Positions 40,654 through 50,926 of a DNA stretch of 64,000 nucleotides are shown here, one piece after another. The stretch lies in NCBI GenBank assembly GCA_904846265.1, contig CAJHAA010000002.1:62001-126000 (forward strand). Direction: 5' to 3'. A program made the translations under genes and the position numbers. The notes below the pieces were generated by a model that was given only the letters and a program-made list of their open reading frames with translations, was not told the DNA's origin and did no database searches. Positions within the stretch are counted from its first letter, which is position 1; every line of letters starts with the position of its first letter. The stretch is from Psychrobacter immobilis (GTDB lineage Bacteria; Pseudomonadota; Gammaproteobacteria; Pseudomonadales; Moraxellaceae).

Positions 40654-43302
40654 CTACTCTGGTATCGGTGGCATGCGCTCAACGGGTGTTACCGATAAAG
40701 GGTTTTGCGGCACGCTATCATTACTACGACTGTTACTAGGTTTGGCTGCTTGAGAGCTAGTTTGTGCTTCAACAGGCTCAGTTGGTGGTGATTTACGCTG
40801 TTGAGCCTGCGTCTTAACTGGTTTTTCTGATTCGCTGCTATCCGTATCTTCATCATCGGCCAGAATACCATCATCAGTCATTTCTATAATTTTTTGCTTT
40901 TGTTTTTTCGATTTGGCGCGGTTATTGATAGATACCCACTGATGAGGCGTATCTTTAAGTTGGGCTTTCATAAAATCCATCCAAACGGGTAGGGCTGCCA
41001 CACCACCATATTCGCGACGACCCATGGTTGATGGTTGATCAAACCCCATCCATACGACAGTTGCATTGGTAGGATGAAAACCTGCAAACCAAGCGTCTTT
41101 TGCTTCATTGGTGGTACCAGTCTTGCCACCAATATCATCACGACCTAAAGCCTTGGCTCGTACTGCCGTACCACGCTGTACGACGTCACGTAAGATATCT
41201 GCCATCTCAAAAGCGACTCTGGGTTGTAAGATTCGAGGTGCTTGCTTAGCCACTGCATATTGAACCGCTGGCGCTTTTAAGCGATCGGCCTGTGGACTAG
41301 CATCATAAACCTTTAAATTTAGCGCTTTACCGTTTTGTTCAATGTTATCACTGTTTTCTAAATTTTGTTCTTTAACCATCACTTCATCATCGATAGCACT
41401 GTCTTCATTTTCAATTGACTTCTTATAATCTTCGATGAGATTTCTATTGAGGTCTTCAAGTTTTTCATTGAAGCAGGTGGCACACGCTTGGCGTGGGTTT
41501 GCCTGAAAGAGGAGGTTATTATTATAATTATAAATTTGTTCGATAAAATACGGCTGTACACGGTGACCGCCATTCGCGAACGTGGCATAGGCTGTTGCCA
41601 TTTGTAACGGTGTTGCTTGTCCTGCACCTAACGCTAACGACAAAGTCGTCGGTAGCTTTTCTTTATCAAGTCCGAATTCATCTAATAGGTCGCGCGTATC
41701 AGAGATACCAATGGCTTGTAAGAGACGAATAGAGACTAAGTTACGAGATAAATACAGTCCACGGCGTAAAGTGATTTCGCCTAAAAAACGTTGATCAGAA
41801 TTTTTCGGTTTCCAGTCACCTACTTGAATCGGTCGATCCGAAACAATGCTATCTGGGCGATAGCCTTTTTCTAGAGCAGCGGTATAGACAAGTGGTTTAA
41901 TGGTTGAGCCTGGTTGACGCCAGCCTTGTAGAGCACGATTGAATTTACTGTGATTAAAGTCAAAGCCACCGACCAATGCTTTAACAGCGCCAGTTTCTGG
42001 ATTCAATGAGACCAGACTTCCTTGTAGTTTGGGAATTTGTCCCAACTGCCAATTACCATTCGCGGTCGGTATCAAACGAATGATATCGTTTTTATTGACA
42101 ATTTGGCGAGCGTTGTCAGGAAAGTAACCAATACGATTGGCAGAAATATACTTGCGTGCCCAGCTCATCCCAGACCAACCAACGGTCACATTCTCACCAG
42201 AGGGCATTATCGCCTCAAAACTGCGAGCATTAACCTTGGTGACTTTGGCAGGAGTCATATTGCTATAGCGTCGGAAATTTTCTAGCGGTTCATCATTTGC
42301 TTCAGCCCCGCGCCAACCATGACGATGTTCGTAAGCCACCAAACCGGTCAGTACCGCCGCTTCCGCATCTGTCTGTGCTTTGCTATCAACCGTAAGGCGT
42401 ACTCGCCATCCACTATGCATCACTTGCTCACCATAGCGATCAACTAAGGTAGAGCGTGTCATTTCTGCCAAATACGGCATATTGACGTCGAGCTTCTCTT
42501 TATAGAGGTTAATGCCTACTGGTGAGCTGATCGCTTCGTCGCGTTGTGCTTTGCTGATATAGCCTAACTCGTGCATGCGTCCAATAATCCAGTTGCGGCG
42601 AGTCAGCGCGCGACTGGGATTGGCAACAGGATTATATTTAGAAGGGGCTTTGGGTAGACCTGCCAACATTGCTGTTTCAGCAATTGTGAGGTTTTCTAGG
42701 GATTTACTATAGTATTTTTTGGCCGCGGCGCGGATACCATAAGCGCCTTCGCCTAGATAGATTTTGTTGACATAAAGCGTCAAGATATCATTTTTACTGA
42801 GCTCATCTTCTATTTTACGTGCTAAAAATAGCTCGACTAATTTACGATTTAAGGTGCGCTCTGGACTTAAGAAATAGTTTTTGGCAACCTGCATAGTAAT
42901 GGTAGAGCCGCCCGTTTGGCTGTCGTCATCAGTTACTACTTCTGTCACCGCGCGACCAAGACCTTTAATACTAATACCACTGTGCTGAAAAAAGGACGCA
43001 TCTTCTGCTGCTAAAAAAGCGTGAGTCAAATTTTCAGGAATATCTTCAAAAGTAACAGGTAAAGACAAACGGTTACCATATTGGCCAATGAGTTTGTCAT
43101 CACTACTATATATCTGTAATGGCATCTCTAAATTCGCTGTTTTAATCTCTTGAATACTGGGCAGGGTAGGCGATAAATACATCGCCATCCCATAAAAACC
43201 AATGGGCACAGCAAGTGCTAAGATAACTGCCAATGCCAAGCAGGCAATAACAAGCCCCACCAAAAAGTGAATGAGACGGGCGGTAGCATTTTTTTTGGTC
43301 AT
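40654..43302 (-). CDS. mrcA: Penicillin-binding protein 1A
   Basis: Bifunctional class A PBP of the inner membrane that polymerises and cross-links peptidoglycan. One N-terminal membrane segment (about residues 12-36) is followed by a GT51 glycosyltransferase domain with EDASFFQHSGIS and GGSTITMQVAKNYF. The transpeptidase domain has the Ser nucleophile in QPGSTIKPLVY, the SRN motif in YLSRNLVS and KTGTTNEAKD. The last 60 residues are Ser/Pro/Gln-rich and look disordered. An upstream TTG would add five residues; I use the ATG (882 residues). It is divergent from pilM, an arrangement conserved in gammaproteobacteria. Confidence 0.96.
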   Translation of the reverse strand: MTKKNATARLIHFLVGLVIACLALAVILALAVPIGFYGMAMYLSPTLPSIQEIKTANLEMPLQIYSSDDKLIGQYGNRLSLPVTFEDIPENLTHAFLAAEDASFFQHSGISIKGLGRAVTEVVTDDDSQTGGSTITMQVAKNYFLSPERTLNRKLVELFLARKIEDELSKNDILTLYVNKIYLGEGAYGIRAAAKKYYSKSLENLTIAETAMLAGLPKAPSKYNPVANPSRALTRRNWIIGRMHELGYISKAQRDEAISSPVGINLYKEKLDVNMPYLAEMTRSTLVDRYGEQVMHSGWRVRLTVDSKAQTDAEAAVLTGLVAYEHRHGWRGAEANDEPLENFRRYSNMTPAKVTKVNARSFEAIMPSGENVTVGWSGMSWARKYISANRIGYFPDNARQIVNKNDIIRLIPTANGNWQLGQIPKLQGSLVSLNPETGAVKALVGGFDFNHSKFNRALQGWRQPGSTIKPLVYTAALEKGYRPDSIVSDRPIQVGDWKPKNSDQRFLGEITLRRGLYLSRNLVSIRLLQAIGISDTRDLLDEFGLDKEKLPTTLSLALGAGQATPLQMATAYATFANGGHRVQPYFIEQIYNYNNNLLFQANPRQACATCFNEKLEDLNRNLIEDYKKSIENEDSAIDDEVMVKEQNLENSDNIEQNGKALNLKVYDASPQADRLKAPAVQYAVAKQAPRILQPRVAFEMADILRDVVQRGTAVRAKALGRDDIGGKTGTTNEAKDAWFAGFHPTNATVVWMGFDQPSTMGRREYGGVAALPVWMDFMKAQLKDTPHQWVSINNRAKSKKQKQKIIEMTDDGILADDEDTDSSESEKPVKTQAQQRKSPPTEPVEAQTSSQAAKPSNSRSNDSVPQNPLSVTPVERMPPIPE

Positions 43303-43495
43303 AAGAAGACTTATCAATTAAAATTTGCAACAGATAATGTATTATACCTTGAACAAAATCAGCAGGTCATAATAAATGTGTAAGTTGACCTTAATAACTT
43401 ATTTAAATGCTTGAATCTATCTGTTAAGTAAAGTATTGTACTGAATTATTACAAATAACTATCAGATTGTACACTTAATATAAGGTATAGAGTTT

Positions 43496-44551
43496 GTGAG
43501 GCTATTTACTTCAAAAAGTCGACATTTGATTGGTGTTGATATCTGTGCCACTTCAGTGAAGTTGGTTGACATAGAGCGCCAACAAGGTATGTTTCATCTA
43601 AAATCTTATGGCATCGAAAGATTGCCAGAAGGTATAGTCGTCGATAAACTTCTTGTAGACACTGAAGCGGTCGGTCATATCATTGCTAACTTAGCTAAGC
43701 GCTGTCACGTCGCTGGTAGTAGTGCTGCAACTGCCGTATCAGGATCAGCAGTGATTACTAAAATTATTGATATGGATGCTGCGCTAAGCGATGTTGAGCG
43801 CGAAGCTCAAATACGTTTAGATGCTGATCAATACATACCTTATCCATTAGAAGACGTCAACTTAGACTTTGAAGTTTTAGGACCTTCTTTAGTAAGTGAT
43901 GATATGGTGCAAGTCTTACTTGCCGCATCACGCTCGGAGAATGTTGACCAAAGAGTTGATGCCTTAACCTTTGGTGGTCTTCAAACGAAGGTTATGGATA
44001 TCGAATCTCATGCGATAGAGCGTGCTTTCGGACTCATGGTAGATAACTTGCCAAATGCCCCTGAATTAGTGGCTTTGATAGATATTGGTCATAATCAAAC
44101 GACTTTATATATCGCTAAGAACGGTGAGTTTATCTATAGCCGTGAACAACTATTTGGTGGTGTTCAGTTGACAGAAGCGATACAAAATCGTTATGGACTA
44201 TCTGCTGAAGAAGCGGCTATCAGTAAGCGTGAGCGTACCTTACCAGATGACTACTACCTTGATGTATTGACGCCTTTCATTGAGAATACCATTCAACAAA
44301 TTACTCGCTCATTGCAATTTTACTTCTCTTCAAGCCAATACAGTAGTATCGATCATGTGGTTCTTGCTGGTGGTAGTAGCTCTATTGCTGGTCTTGCTAG
44401 CATGGCACAGCAAAAACTTGGGGTAACTGTCAGTATTGCCAACCCTTTTACCAATATGACTATTGCACCAAATATCGATAATGAGCAACTGGCCATTGAT
44501 GCACCAAGTTTAATGGCTGCATGCGGTCTTGCGTTAAGGAGCTTCGACTAA
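43496..44551 (+). CDS. pilM: Type IV pilus assembly protein PilM
   Basis: Actin-like cytoplasmic protein of the pilus alignment complex; it binds the N-terminus of PilN and the pilus ATPases. The actin-fold signature LIGVDICATSVKLVDIE at the N-terminus and VLAGGSSSIAGLASMAQQKLG near the C-terminus are typical. The start is GTG, preceded by ATAAGGTATAGAG. 351 residues. Its stop overlaps the pilN start by one base (TAATG). Confidence 0.96.
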   Translation: MRLFTSKSRHLIGVDICATSVKLVDIERQQGMFHLKSYGIERLPEGIVVDKLLVDTEAVGHIIANLAKRCHVAGSSAATAVSGSAVITKIIDMDAALSDVEREAQIRLDADQYIPYPLEDVNLDFEVLGPSLVSDDMVQVLLAASRSENVDQRVDALTFGGLQTKVMDIESHAIERAFGLMVDNLPNAPELVALIDIGHNQTTLYIAKNGEFIYSREQLFGGVQLTEAIQNRYGLSAEEAAISKRERTLPDDYYLDVLTPFIENTIQQITRSLQFYFSSSQYSSIDHVVLAGGSSSIAGLASMAQQKLGVTVSIANPFTNMTIAPNIDNEQLAIDAPSLMAACGLALRSFD

Positions 44552-45213
44552 TGGCTCGTATTAACCTATTACCTTGGCGCCAAGAAGAGCGCGAGCGTCG
44601 CAATAAAGAATTTCTCACGTTAGTAGTGGCAGTAACTTTGCTTACTTTATTGGCTGCATTTGCTTCATGGAGCTACTTTAACAACGAGCTTGATGAACAA
44701 CTTGATGCGAACGCATTGATTGAAAAAGAAAATGCGCTTCTAGATACGGCTTTGACTGAAATTGATAGTCTGGAGCAGCGCCGTGAGGATATTATTTCAC
44801 GTATGCAAGTCATTCAAGACTTGCAGGGTCGACGTCCTGTGCCTGTTCGTTTATGGGATGATCTTGCTAAAGCCATTCCGCCGGCACTCTATTTGAATAA
44901 TCTCAAGCGTGAAGGCGATGTTTTGACGCTGACAGGTCGAGCTGATAATCCTAATATTGTATCAAGTTTGATTCGTAATCTTGATGATAGTAAATGGATG
45001 GGTGATTCAGCCGTTAGTAATATCCAACAAAATATCAGTGCTTATGAATCTGCACCAGTGCTTAATAATACGGTCACCGCTGGTGAACAGCCGCGTCCTA
45101 TTTATCCTGAAGACAGTTATGTACAGTTTGTGATCACGACCAAAGTACAGTCGGAAACAGCCGTTCCTGTAGAAGGTGCTGACGGTACCACTGTACCTGG
45201 AGGTGAGTTATGA
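44551..45213 (+). CDS. pilN: Type IV pilus assembly protein PilN
   Basis: Inner-membrane protein that links PilM to PilO. The N-terminal cytoplasmic motif ARINLLPWRQEERERRN, which docks into PilM, begins at the ATG at 44551; the ten in-frame codons before it belong to the pilM overlap. One membrane helix at about residues 20-40 is followed by a periplasmic coiled coil and ferredoxin-like domain. Overlaps pilO by four bases. Confidence 0.95.
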   Translation: MARINLLPWRQEERERRNKEFLTLVVAVTLLTLLAAFASWSYFNNELDEQLDANALIEKENALLDTALTEIDSLEQRREDIISRMQVIQDLQGRRPVPVRLWDDLAKAIPPALYLNNLKREGDVLTLTGRADNPNIVSSLIRNLDDSKWMGDSAVSNIQQNISAYESAPVLNNTVTAGEQPRPIYPEDSYVQFVITTKVQSETAVPVEGADGTTVPGGEL

Positions 45214-45944
45214 AGCTTAACCGTAAAAAAAGCCTGATTAAAACCAAAAAAACAGCCTTGAAACCAAAGCAACAGTTTGATTTACAGGAGTTTCGCCGCA
45301 GTTTTGAGTCGTTAGACTCTGAAAACTACGGCAGCTGGCCATTACCTGTAAAGGTAACGGTAATAGGGCTTATCATTACGCTCATCGCAGCGTTGGCGTG
45401 GGCTTTACCGATTAGTAGTAAAATCGATGAGATCAATGCTGCTGAGAGCCAGCAACAAACGTTACTTGATAGCTATCGTGAAAAAGAATCACGCGCGCGT
45501 CATTTAAAAGCTTACCAAGAGCAAGTTGTCCAAATGGAAGCTGAGTTCAATACCTTACTCGATCAGCTACCAAAAGATACGCGTGTATCAGAGCTGGTTG
45601 AGGGCATTAACATGACGGGTGTCGGCAGCAATATACGTTTTCAAGACATTTCAGTAGAGCCTGAGATTGAAAACGAATTTTTTATTGAGCAACCTATCCG
45701 CATTGCTGCTTTGGGCGAATATCATCAGTTTGGTAGCTTTATTAGTGGTCTTGCAGCCTTACCACGAATCATTACTATGCATGATTTTGAGGTTAGCAAT
45801 CCGCAGCCGACATTGGATGTTTTACCGGAGCTTAATTTGGTATTACAAACCAAAACCTATCGTTCAAAAGAAGCTGACCCTGAGGGTGATGAAACGGTTG
45901 CTGTCACTGACGCTGCAACCACTGATAATGCAGGAGGCAACTAA
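45210..45944 (+). CDS. pilO: Type IV pilus assembly protein PilO
   Basis: Inner-membrane partner of PilN in the alignment complex. A basic N-terminus (LNRKKSLIKTKKTALKPK) is followed by one membrane segment at about residues 48-70 and a periplasmic coiled coil with a ferredoxin-like fold (LPKDTRVSELVEGINMTGV). 244 residues. Its stop overlaps the pilP start by one base. Confidence 0.95.
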   Translation: MKLNRKKSLIKTKKTALKPKQQFDLQEFRRSFESLDSENYGSWPLPVKVTVIGLIITLIAALAWALPISSKIDEINAAESQQQTLLDSYREKESRARHLKAYQEQVVQMEAEFNTLLDQLPKDTRVSELVEGINMTGVGSNIRFQDISVEPEIENEFFIEQPIRIAALGEYHQFGSFISGLAALPRIITMHDFEVSNPQPTLDVLPELNLVLQTKTYRSKEADPEGDETVAVTDAATTDNAGGN

Positions 45945-46477
45945 TGAATATTCAAAAACTGCCTACGCTATTGGTTTTAAGCATGGCTGTATTGTCCATG
46001 ACAGGGTGTGCGGATCGCATTGGTATGGCAGAGCAATCAATGACCGATATCCGTAATCAGCCAGCTCAACCTATTGAACCACCGCCCAAAGCTGAGCTAG
46101 TAGAAGACTTTGTTTATAGTGCCAGCGCACAGCGCAGTCCATTCTTACCACCGAGTTTAGTCAATGTCCAAGGTCCTACCACTTCCATCGATGGTGTGCG
46201 TCCTGACATTACCAGAGTGAAAGAACCTCTTGAGCAATATGAGCTATCGCAACTGATTTTTCGTGGTGTCGTAATTTCACCTGAAGGTCAGCGATATGCG
46301 TTGGTACAACGCCCTGATGGTTCAGTCGCGAGTGTGAAAGTAGGTGATTATCTTGGACTAAATGACGGCCGTATTGTTGAAATCACGCCGACCCAGATTA
46401 ACTTGATTGAAATTGTGCCAGACAGCCGCGCTGGGTTTGTTGAAAAACCCCAGTCGTTGGTTTCACCCATAAGCTAA
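45944..46477 (+). CDS. pilP: Type IV pilus lipoprotein PilP
   Basis: Periplasmic lipoprotein that connects PilNO to the secretin PilQ. The signal peptide ends at a lipobox SMTGC with Cys22. A Pro-rich linker (QPIEPPPKAE) precedes the beta-sandwich HR domain with LIFRGVVISPEGQRYALVQ and VKVGDYLGLNDGRIVEI. 177 residues. GGAGG lies about six bases before the ATG. Confidence 0.95.
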   Translation: MNIQKLPTLLVLSMAVLSMTGCADRIGMAEQSMTDIRNQPAQPIEPPPKAELVEDFVYSASAQRSPFLPPSLVNVQGPTTSIDGVRPDITRVKEPLEQYELSQLIFRGVVISPEGQRYALVQRPDGSVASVKVGDYLGLNDGRIVEITPTQINLIEIVPDSRAGFVEKPQSLVSPIS

Positions 46478-46504
46478 GTCGGCAGATTTTTTGAGGAATA
46501 AATA

Positions 46505-48844
46505 ATGACAGTACGCAATAACAAGGTAACGATGATGAGCAACCGCGTATCTTCTGCTTTTGCCATTTCAGCATTGGCAATCAGCATGGTAGCAGTGAGT
46601 AATAGTGCCCATGCCGCACAGCGCATTAACGAAGTTTCTGTGGTACAAACTGCACCAGCAGTGACGCAAATGCGTTTGGGATTTGACGGTTTACCAGTGT
46701 TACCTGCCGCCTATCAGCTTGATAATCCTAGCCGTTTGGTACTAGATTTTGAAAAAGTGCAGAATGGACTTGCTAGTCGCTTTAATGAATACAATATTGG
46801 TATGATTGATAAGGTCACGACGTTGAATAGTGACAGTACTACGCGCCTGATTGTTGAGCTAAAACAGGCAGGTAACTATACGACATCGATTGAGGGTAAC
46901 GATTTACTATTAACCATTACTGATCCTAATCGTCCAGTAATGACCAATAATCCTATCCAAGACGTACTCAATGACAATAATGCGATCACGACGACAGCAG
47001 TCGTTACACCGATTGTAGAAACCAGTAGTGCACCGGCAGTCAATATAGCCAGTAAAACGGTGGTTAAAAACCAAGTGCCTGCTGATACCATGGTGGTCAG
47101 AGTTAACCCATTATTAAGCCCACAACTTGCTGCATCGCAAGTGAGTAAGCAATATAGCTATGAGGGTTTAAGTGCCGTCAATTTTGCCGCAGGAAATGAT
47201 GGTGGTGGCAACGTTAGCATCGCACTTACCAATGAAGCCATTCCCGTTGATGTACAACGTCAAGGCAACAAGTTAGTGGTACGCTTAACGGGTAGCACCG
47301 TGCCAAGAAATTTATTGCGCCGTTTGAATATTAATAGTGGTCTGGTTGATAGTATTGATACTAAAAACCAAGGTCAAAATGGTGTAATTACTATTAATGT
47401 CAAAGAAGATTATGAGTATCAGGCTTATCAATCAGGCAATCAGCTGAATATTAATATCAGAAAACCTGAGCTACTACGTGAGCCAACACTTGAAGAAAAA
47501 GTCTATAGTGGTGAAGCACTATCTATGGAGTTTCAAGACGTTGAGATTCGCAGTGTCTTAGATATCCTAGCGCAGTTCACAGAAATGAATATTGTGGCTA
47601 GTGATTCAGTCGCGGGCAATATCACCTTACGCCTGATTAATGTCCCATGGGATCAAGCGCTAGATATTATTCTAAAGAGTAAGAATCTTGGTAAGCGTGA
47701 AAATGGCAATGTCATTTTGGTTGCGCCTTCCACCGAGCTTGCTGAGCAGGAAGCACGTGAGCTTGAAGCACAGCAAGCAGTTGAGTCTTTTGCGCCATTA
47801 CGCACAGAATATATTCGTCTTAGCTATGCAAAAGCGCCAGATGTTTTGACACTTATTTCTCAAGGCAGTGGCTCATCAGGTGGCAGCAATGCAAATGCTG
47901 CTGATAACAATACCTTATTGTCTAATCGTGGAACGGTAACGGTAGATGAACGTACCAATACTTTAATTATTAAAGATGTGGCTGACAGTATCGAAAATAT
48001 CCATAAATTGATTGGTAAAATTGATATTCCAGTCCGTCAGGTCATGATTGAAGCGCGTATTGTGAGTGCCACTGATAGCTTTAGTAAAGAGATTGGGGTT
48101 CGTTGGGGTATCTTGTCAAATGGTGCCGCCAACAACCGTAATTTATTGGTCGGTGGTAGTAATCAAACGCTATGGGATTTAAAAGACTTCGATGTAGAAA
48201 CGACGACGGTAAATGGTCAAACAGTTTCTTATCCTTCATACGATATTACTCGTCCTGATAACTTAAACGTCGATTTAGGGGTTGCCAACCCTGCTGGTAG
48301 TATTGCCTTTGGCTTGCTTAGCATGTCAGATGTGATGCTTGATCTTGAATTGTCAGCACTGCAAGCGGATAATCGCGGTGAAGTGATTTCTACGCCGAAG
48401 ATTCTGACAGCAGACAAGCAAACGGCGAAAGTCTCTTCAGGGACGCAGATTCCTTATCAAGAAGCGTCTGCCAGTGGAGCAACTACCACTAGCTTTAAAG
48501 AAGCAGCATTGAGTTTAGAGGCCACACCAAATATCACCCCAGATGGTAAAATCGGCTTGCAATTGTTAATCACTAACGGTACGCCGACCATTATTAACAA
48601 TCAGGTTGCTATTGCTGAAGACTCTATTTCGACCAATGTTATTGTTGAAGATGGTCAAACGGTTGTGTTGGGTGGTGTCTTTAAGAATCGTACCAGCAAT
48701 GGTGTCGATAAAGTACCTTTCTTAGGAGATCTGCCTTATATTGGTCGCGCTTTCCGTAAAGACGTGCGTAGTAATTCTAAAGAAGAGTTACTGATATTTA
48801 TCACGCCAAAATTAATCAATGATGGTATTAGCCGCATAGATTAA
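46505..48844 (+). CDS. pilQ: Type IV pilus secretin PilQ
   Basis: Outer-membrane channel through which the pilus emerges and through which DNA uptake may occur. After a signal peptide ending in SNSAHA come AMIN domains (about residues 35-150 and 205-325), a STN/N0 domain (VEIRSVLDILAQFTEMNIV), an N1 domain and a C-terminal secretin domain with GTQIPYQEAS and VPFLGDLPYIGRAFRKD. 779 residues. GAGGA lies nine bases before the ATG. It closes the pilMNOPQ operon with a terminator. Confidence 0.96.
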   Translation: MTVRNNKVTMMSNRVSSAFAISALAISMVAVSNSAHAAQRINEVSVVQTAPAVTQMRLGFDGLPVLPAAYQLDNPSRLVLDFEKVQNGLASRFNEYNIGMIDKVTTLNSDSTTRLIVELKQAGNYTTSIEGNDLLLTITDPNRPVMTNNPIQDVLNDNNAITTTAVVTPIVETSSAPAVNIASKTVVKNQVPADTMVVRVNPLLSPQLAASQVSKQYSYEGLSAVNFAAGNDGGGNVSIALTNEAIPVDVQRQGNKLVVRLTGSTVPRNLLRRLNINSGLVDSIDTKNQGQNGVITINVKEDYEYQAYQSGNQLNINIRKPELLREPTLEEKVYSGEALSMEFQDVEIRSVLDILAQFTEMNIVASDSVAGNITLRLINVPWDQALDIILKSKNLGKRENGNVILVAPSTELAEQEARELEAQQAVESFAPLRTEYIRLSYAKAPDVLTLISQGSGSSGGSNANAADNNTLLSNRGTVTVDERTNTLIIKDVADSIENIHKLIGKIDIPVRQVMIEARIVSATDSFSKEIGVRWGILSNGAANNRNLLVGGSNQTLWDLKDFDVETTTVNGQTVSYPSYDITRPDNLNVDLGVANPAGSIAFGLLSMSDVMLDLELSALQADNRGEVISTPKILTADKQTAKVSSGTQIPYQEASASGATTTSFKEAALSLEATPNITPDGKIGLQLLITNGTPTIINNQVAIAEDSISTNVIVEDGQTVVLGGVFKNRTSNGVDKVPFLGDLPYIGRAFRKDVRSNSKEELLIFITPKLINDGISRID

Positions 48845-48873
48845 TCATTTATTGATTGGTTTTCGCTCAAAAG

Positions 48874-48900
48874 AAGCAAGCATCAACGCTTGCTTTTTTT
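48874..48900 (+). terminator. Terminator of the pil operon
   Basis: AAGCAAGC (48874-48881) pairs with GCTTGCTT (48888-48895) over a six-base loop and is followed by a run of T. Confidence 0.88.
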
Positions 48901-49008
48901 ATGGGAAAATTTTCATATTGATTGAATTTTACTAACAATAATCAACGCTCATTACTAGCCAGAATATCAATGACGTTGTATCATAGCTAATTTAGCTGAG
49001 TAAGTATT

Positions 49009-49569
49009 ATGGTGGAGGAATTGCCGTCGGTGTTTTTAGTAGGGCCGATGGGAGCAGGGAAGACAACCATCGGTAAATTGCTGGCTAAGCAGTTGGGGCG
49101 CACCTTTGTAGACAGTGATTGGTACATTGAATCGCAGACAGGGGCTGACATTGCTTGGATATTCGCTAAAGAAGGCGAGGCGGGCTTCCGTGAGCGTGAA
49201 ACGCGCGCCATCGATGAGTTGACTCAAAAAGACCAAATCGTCTTAGCGACCGGTGGTGGCGCTGTGATGTGTGCTGAAAACAGAGCGTTTTTGCATCAGC
49301 GCGGTATCGTGGTTTATTTGAATGCGCCAGTTGATGTGCAAATGGCTCGCACGGCTAAAGACAAATCACGACCACTGTTACAGCAGCCAAATCCTAGAAA
49401 AATCTTGCAAGATTTATATAGCACTCGTGATCCCTTATATCGCCAAGTCGCTCATATTATTATGCCAACTGGTCATACTTATCCCCGTCATATGGTCAAT
49501 CAGCTTTTACAGCAACTAGAGTCATTTACTGACTCGACTGCTATAGCACCAGAAGATAAAGAAAATTAA
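49009..49569 (+). CDS. aroK: Shikimate kinase AroK
   Basis: ATP-dependent phosphorylation of shikimate in the chorismate pathway. The P-loop FLVGPMGAGKTTIGK, the shikimate-binding DSDWYIE and FREREtype region (GFRERETRAI), the GGG motif in LATGGGAVM and the lid arginines near KDKSRPLLQQ are all present. 186 residues. A terminator separates it from pilQ; aroB follows about 118 bases later with a palindromic repeat in the gap. Confidence 0.96.
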   Translation: MVEELPSVFLVGPMGAGKTTIGKLLAKQLGRTFVDSDWYIESQTGADIAWIFAKEGEAGFRERETRAIDELTQKDQIVLATGGGAVMCAENRAFLHQRGIVVYLNAPVDVQMARTAKDKSRPLLQQPNPRKILQDLYSTRDPLYRQVAHIIMPTGHTYPRHMVNQLLQQLESFTDSTAIAPEDKEN

Positions 49570-49590
49570 CCATAATGATAAACTTTATCA

Positions 49591-49637
49591 AGGCGTGTCC
49601 TCATTTAAAAATGGCGATAAAAATCAGGACGCGCCCT
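49591..49637. repeat. Dispersed palindromic repeat between aroK and aroB
   Basis: GGCGTGTCCTCAT near 49592 is the imperfect complement of ATCAGGACGCGCC (49623-49635), two mismatches in 13. It belongs to the same family as 63867-63907 and the half-copy at 40366. It begins 22 bases after the aroK stop. Confidence 0.65.
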
Positions 49638-49687
49638 AGTTAAGCTCAGCTACTTTTATCTCATTCAAAATGCTTAGGGAGTGTTTA

Positions 49688-50797
49688 ATGGCAACGCCAC
49701 TGTTTCATGACGGTTTAACGGTTCATACGCAAAGCCATGACTATCCAATCGTCATTACTGAGAAAACAGCGATAGATCACAACAGTATGGCAAAGCTGAT
49801 CACACCTTATATTTGTGGTCGCCAAGTATTGATTGTCACTAATGATACTGTTGCGCCTTTATACCTAAGCGCTTTAGAGAAAGAGTTAACAGAGCAGTTC
49901 ACTGTGCGTGTTTGCGTATTGCCAGATGGTGAGCAATATAAGCATCAGACCAGTATCAATCAAATTTACGATGTATTGATGGCCGAGCATTTTAATCGTG
50001 ACGTTACGCTTATTGCTTTAGGTGGTGGCGTTATTGGCGATATGACAGGCTTTGCTGCAGCAAGCTTTATGCGTGGTGTGAATTTTATCCAGATTCCAAC
50101 CACGCTACTGTCACAAGTGGATTCGAGCGTTGGTGGTAAGACGGGCATCAATCATCCTCAAGGCAAAAACATGATTGGCGCTTTTTGGCAGCCGCAAATG
50201 GTCCTTGCTGATATGAGTACGCTCAAGACTTTGCCAGCGCGCGAGTTGTCAGCTGGGTTGGCTGAGGTCATTAAATACGCGCTCATTATGGATGTCACGT
50301 TCTTAGATTGGCTGGAAGTCAATCTGCCGGCGATGATGGATTTGGATTTAGCGGTACTTGGTGATGCCGTAAAACGCTGCTGTCAGTATAAAGCCGATAT
50401 CGTCGCGCAAGATGAAAGAGAGTCAGGCGTGCGAGCATTGTTAAATTTCGGTCATACTTTTGGTCATGTCATTGAAACACATGAAGGCTATGGTAATTGG
50501 CTACACGGTGAGGCAGTCGCTGCTGGCATGGTACAAGCCGCAGAGTTATCACAGAGAATGGGTTGGTTAACGGCTGAGGACGTTGCTCGTATTAAGCGTA
50601 TTTTAACCTTAGCAAATTTGCCCATCACCCCGCCACGCATTGATACACAAACGGCGCTAAGCTTGATGGGACATGATAAAAAAGTGAAACACGGACAAAT
50701 CCGCCTGATTTTGTTAAAATCACTAGGTCAGGCCGTATTGACCAATGATTTCAATGAAGATCTTTTGCACGAGGTATTGTCACAACACCGCGTATAA
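49688..50797 (+). CDS. aroB: 3-dehydroquinate synthase AroB
   Basis: NAD- and zinc-dependent enzyme that cyclises DAHP to 3-dehydroquinate. The NAD-binding [42 protein letters not shown], and the metal ligands in [12 protein letters not shown] and NWLHGEAVA are visible. I start at ATG 49688 (MATPLFHDG, 369 residues) with GGGAG six bases upstream; an upstream in-frame start would add six residues. It shares a conserved neighbourhood with aroK. Confidence 0.96.
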   Translation: MATPLFHDGLTVHTQSHDYPIVITEKTAIDHNSMAKLITPYICGRQVLIVTNDTVAPLYLSALEKELTEQFTVRVCVLPDGEQYKHQTSINQIYDVLMAEHFNRDVTLIALGGGVIGDMTGFAAASFMRGVNFIQIPTTLLSQVDSSVGGKTGINHPQGKNMIGAFWQPQMVLADMSTLKTLPARELSAGLAEVIKYALIMDVTFLDWLEVNLPAMMDLDLAVLGDAVKRCCQYKADIVAQDERESGVRALLNFGHTFGHVIETHEGYGNWLHGEAVAAGMVQAAELSQRMGWLTAEDVARIKRILTLANLPITPPRIDTQTALSLMGHDKKVKHGQIRLILLKSLGQAVLTNDFNEDLLHEVLSQHRV

Positions 50798-50926
50798 TGT
50801 CTTAACGCTTTAGTGCTCACGAATACTCACTGAACTCAAGGGTTTAAAGCAGACTGGCTCGCCGCCATTCTACTTACTGCGCATCTCTTGAATGCGGTCA
50901 ACTTTATTTTCACCAAGGATACTCCC